Positions 62,234 through 64,000 of a stretch of 64,000 nt of DNA are shown here, one piece after another. Position numbers and translations under genes: made by a program. The notes under the pieces were generated by a model that worked only from the letters and a program-made list of their open reading frames with translations, was not told the origin of the DNA and did not search any database. The stretch spans positions 1,116,001-1,180,000 of the forward strand of contig CP004348.1 in assembly GCA_000342265.1 (NCBI GenBank), in the 5' to 3' direction. The first letter of the stretch is position 1, and every line of letters begins with the position of its first letter. This stretch comes from a beta proteobacterium CB. GTDB lineage: Bacteria; Pseudomonadota; Gammaproteobacteria; Burkholderiales; Burkholderiaceae.

Positions 62234-62881
62234 TTAAGAATTTTCAAGAACGATGCCTTCAACCAAATTGGCAACGTCTTCACATTTATCGGTAACTTCC
62301 TCAAGCAACTCATAAATACGCTGCAACTTGATCAACTCACGCACTTCGATATCTTCACGGAACAGCTTAGTAATCGCCGTTGAGAGCAAACGATCTGCGC
62401 CAGACTCTAAATGGTCAATCTCATCACAAGTCTTGAGAGCCGCCTTTGCAACCTCAGGGTCAGAGATGTCTTTAAGCATACCTACAGCGTTTTTCATACC
62501 AATACAGCATTGATTACAAAGCTCAGCCATGTACAGCATCTCATCGGTCATTTGCTTGACGTTATAAAGATGCATTGCTTCGGTACCGTTCTGAATTAAA
62601 TCAGCAACGTCATCCATCGTATTAATCAAATCAAAAATTTGATCGCGATCGATTGGGGTAATAAAGGTCTTGTGGAGGCGACGATGCACTTCTTTCACAA
62701 CATCATCGCAAGCATGTTCTGCACTATCTACTTCTTGCGTGTACTTGGCGCGCAATGATTCATCGTTATAGTGCTCAATGAACTTCAGGAACGATTCGGA
62801 TGCAGCAACGATGTGCGCAGCATGTTCGTTGAACAATTCAAAGAAATTACCATCGTGAGGCATTAACTTACTGAAGAACAT
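62234..62881 (-). CDS. DUF47/PhoU-like protein partner of Pit
   Basis: Cytoplasmic helical protein of 215 residues: FFELFNEHAAHIVAASESFL, EHACDDVVKEVHRRLHKTFITPIDRDQIFDLINTMDDVADLI (typical TPIDREDI motif), and TKCEDVANLVEGIVLENS at the end. This family regulates the adjacent Pit transporter. Confidence 0.92.
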   Translation of the reverse strand: MFFSKLMPHDGNFFELFNEHAAHIVAASESFLKFIEHYNDESLRAKYTQEVDSAEHACDDVVKEVHRRLHKTFITPIDRDQIFDLINTMDDVADLIQNGTEAMHLYNVKQMTDEMLYMAELCNQCCIGMKNAVGMLKDISDPEVAKAALKTCDEIDHLESGADRLLSTAITKLFREDIEVRELIKLQRIYELLEEVTDKCEDVANLVEGIVLENS

Positions 62882-62959
62882 AATTCACGATCCTTTAGAA
62901 ACAAAAAGCTGCGAGATTTGCTAGCGACTGGCTAGCTTGCGTACATTCTAAACAATGCC

Positions 62960-63154
62960 TTAATTCGATACGGGAAATCCGGCATCTGTTATAAGCTCTG
63001 CAGCCAATTGGGGCGAAAGAGTTGTTTCAAGCGTGACTAATTGCGTAGCCAGATCCGCCTGAACTTGAGCTTGGGGATCTTGAGCCTGAACGGCCCGGGT
63101 AACGGCATTGATACAGCCACCACAAGTCATTCCTGAAACCTTGAGCGTAAACAT
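62960..63154 (-). CDS. Copper chaperone, HMA domain (CopZ-like)
   Basis: Protein of 64 residues with the copper-binding MTCGGC in SGMTCGGCINAVTRAV. GGAGGGG is five bases before ATG 63154; upstream in-frame starts are discounted. It is divergent from the copper ATPase, to which it would deliver Cu(I). Confidence 0.87.
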   Translation of the reverse strand: MFTLKVSGMTCGGCINAVTRAVQAQDPQAQVQADLATQLVTLETTLSPQLAAELITDAGFPVSN

Positions 63155-63237
63155 AGCTACCCCTCCAAAACTGTCAAAATACGATTGTCGATGGCTTTTT
63201 TTCACCTTGAAGTAGATTATCTTCTACATGAGCACCA

Positions 63238-64000
63238 CAGAATCTAATAATTCAGAGTTTTTTACCCTAGATATAGGCGGAATGACCTGCGCATCTTGCG
63301 TTAGTCGCGTAGAAAAGGCTTTGGACAAAATTCCCGGGGTTGAGGCAGCTACCGTCAATTTGGCCACCGAACAGGCAAGAGTTAGGATAAAACGTGGCTC
63401 ATCCAGTCTAGACGAGATCATCGCGCTGGTTAAAAAGACTGGATACGAAGCTAAAGAAAGCTCTGTTCGAGGCAATTTGGATCAGAAAATTGCCAAGTCA
63501 TTTTGGGCCGATGATGGCTTAGGTCGCGTGATTCTGAGTTTCCTGCTTTCAGCCCCACTCTTCTTGCCAATGTTCTTCATGCCTTTTGGCATTCATTGGT
63601 CACTATCGGGCTGGTGGCAACTAGCCTTGGCTACACCCGTGCAGTTCATTTTAGGATGGCGTTTCTACGTGGCGGGCTATAAATCCTTGATTGCTAGCGC
63701 AGGCAATATGGACTTGTTGGTTGCTCTCGGTACCAGCGCTGCCTACGGACTCAGCCTCTATATCTTGCTCACCTCAAGCCATGCACATGAACTCTACTTT
63801 GAAGGATCGGCAGTCATCATTAGCATGGTCTTATTGGGCAAATGGCTAGAGGCACGTGCCAAGCAACAAACCAGTGAAGCAATTCGTGCCTTGCAAAAAC
63901 TCTGGCCTGAGCATGCAAAAGTTTTAAACGCGGCTAGTGAGCTCCAGGGTAATACGGGTATTGGTGCGGACCAATACCGCAACTTACCTTTGGATCAAGT
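63238..64000 (+). CDS. copA: Copper-translocating P-type ATPase (5' part only)
   Basis: The frame from ATG 63238 is open to the window end (about 254 residues seen). An N-terminal HMA domain with GGMTCASCVSRVEKAL is followed by TM helices and the AGNMDLLVALGTSAAYG helix typical of CopA-type P1B ATPases. The CPC metal motif, DKTG and ATP domain lie beyond the window. It exports Cu(I) from the cytoplasm. A GTAGA-N6-TCTAC repeat sits just before the ATG. Confidence 0.9.

Noticed and set aside
63210..63237. CueR/MerR-type copper operator before copA
   Set aside because: A GTAGA-N6-TCTAC repeat exists but does not match the CueR consensus, and a spaced -35/-10 pair is not evident.
1..64000. tRNA, rRNA, CRISPR array, insertion sequence or prophage
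   Set aside because: Reading both strands by eye, I found no tRNA T-loop-like arm with a fold, no regularly spaced repeats, and no transposase, integrase or phage structural genes.

Overview
The window reads as chromosome of a low-to-mid GC freshwater-type betaproteobacterium, most likely a Burkholderiaceae member such as Polynucleobacter. This is an inference from gene content: a DUF3305/DUF3306 formate dehydrogenase locus, a phasin-like protein, an OxyR/rubrerythrin pair and a small lysine/alanine-rich histone-like protein, all tightly packed. I saw no rRNA, tRNA, insertion sequence, prophage or CRISPR array. Gene density is high, and only two gaps exceed about 300 bases (10472-10847 and 45008-45375).

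Layout. 1-2.2 kb: feoAB ferrous iron uptake (feoB cut by the window edge) behind a Fur box. 2.2-5.3 kb: a ModE-type regulator divergent from two tandem tungstate-binding proteins and a Mop-type oxyanion storage protein. 5.3-32.7 kb: housekeeping and stress genes, including a GNAT acetyltransferase, thioesterase, thiol dioxygenase, RhlE helicase, 3-hydroxyisobutyrate dehydrogenase, a four-domain rhodanese, truncated haemoglobin, beta-CASP nuclease, NADHX dehydratase, nitrobindin-like protein, class V aminotransferase, lactate dehydrogenase, old yellow enzyme, OxyR divergent from rubrerythrin-rubredoxin-reductase, iron superoxide dismutase and 3-hydroxybutyrate dehydrogenase.

32.8-46.6 kb: a probable catabolic region. 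A molybdenum hydroxylase operon (CoxG/M/S/L-like, form II active-site loop) diverges from a TetR regulator, a VOC-fold protein, an aromatic-ring FAD monooxygenase, a complete branched-chain-type ABC importer and a CaiB/BaiF CoA-transferase. Together these look like uptake and degradation of an aromatic or N-heterocyclic acid whose identity cannot be read from sequence. 46.6-49.0 kb: cardiolipin synthase, an EEP-family phosphodiesterase and a small Cys-rich protein, with overlapping ends.

49.0-61.1 kb: tungstate ABC permease and ATPase (tupBC), convergent with a large membrane-bound formate dehydrogenase locus (alpha, beta and gamma subunits, Tat-target peptide, TorD-like chaperone, polyferredoxin, DUF3305, DUF3306), with the Fe-S carrier ApbC/Mrp upstream. 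The tungstate-binding proteins near 3-5 kb lie about 44 kb from their probable permease and ATPase. A 14-base sequence is identical in the tupA/regulator intergenic region and in the formate dehydrogenase upstream region, suggesting one tungstate/molybdate regulon. 61.2-64 kb: phosphate transporter pit with its DUF47 partner, and divergent copper chaperone and copper ATPase (the latter cut by the window edge).
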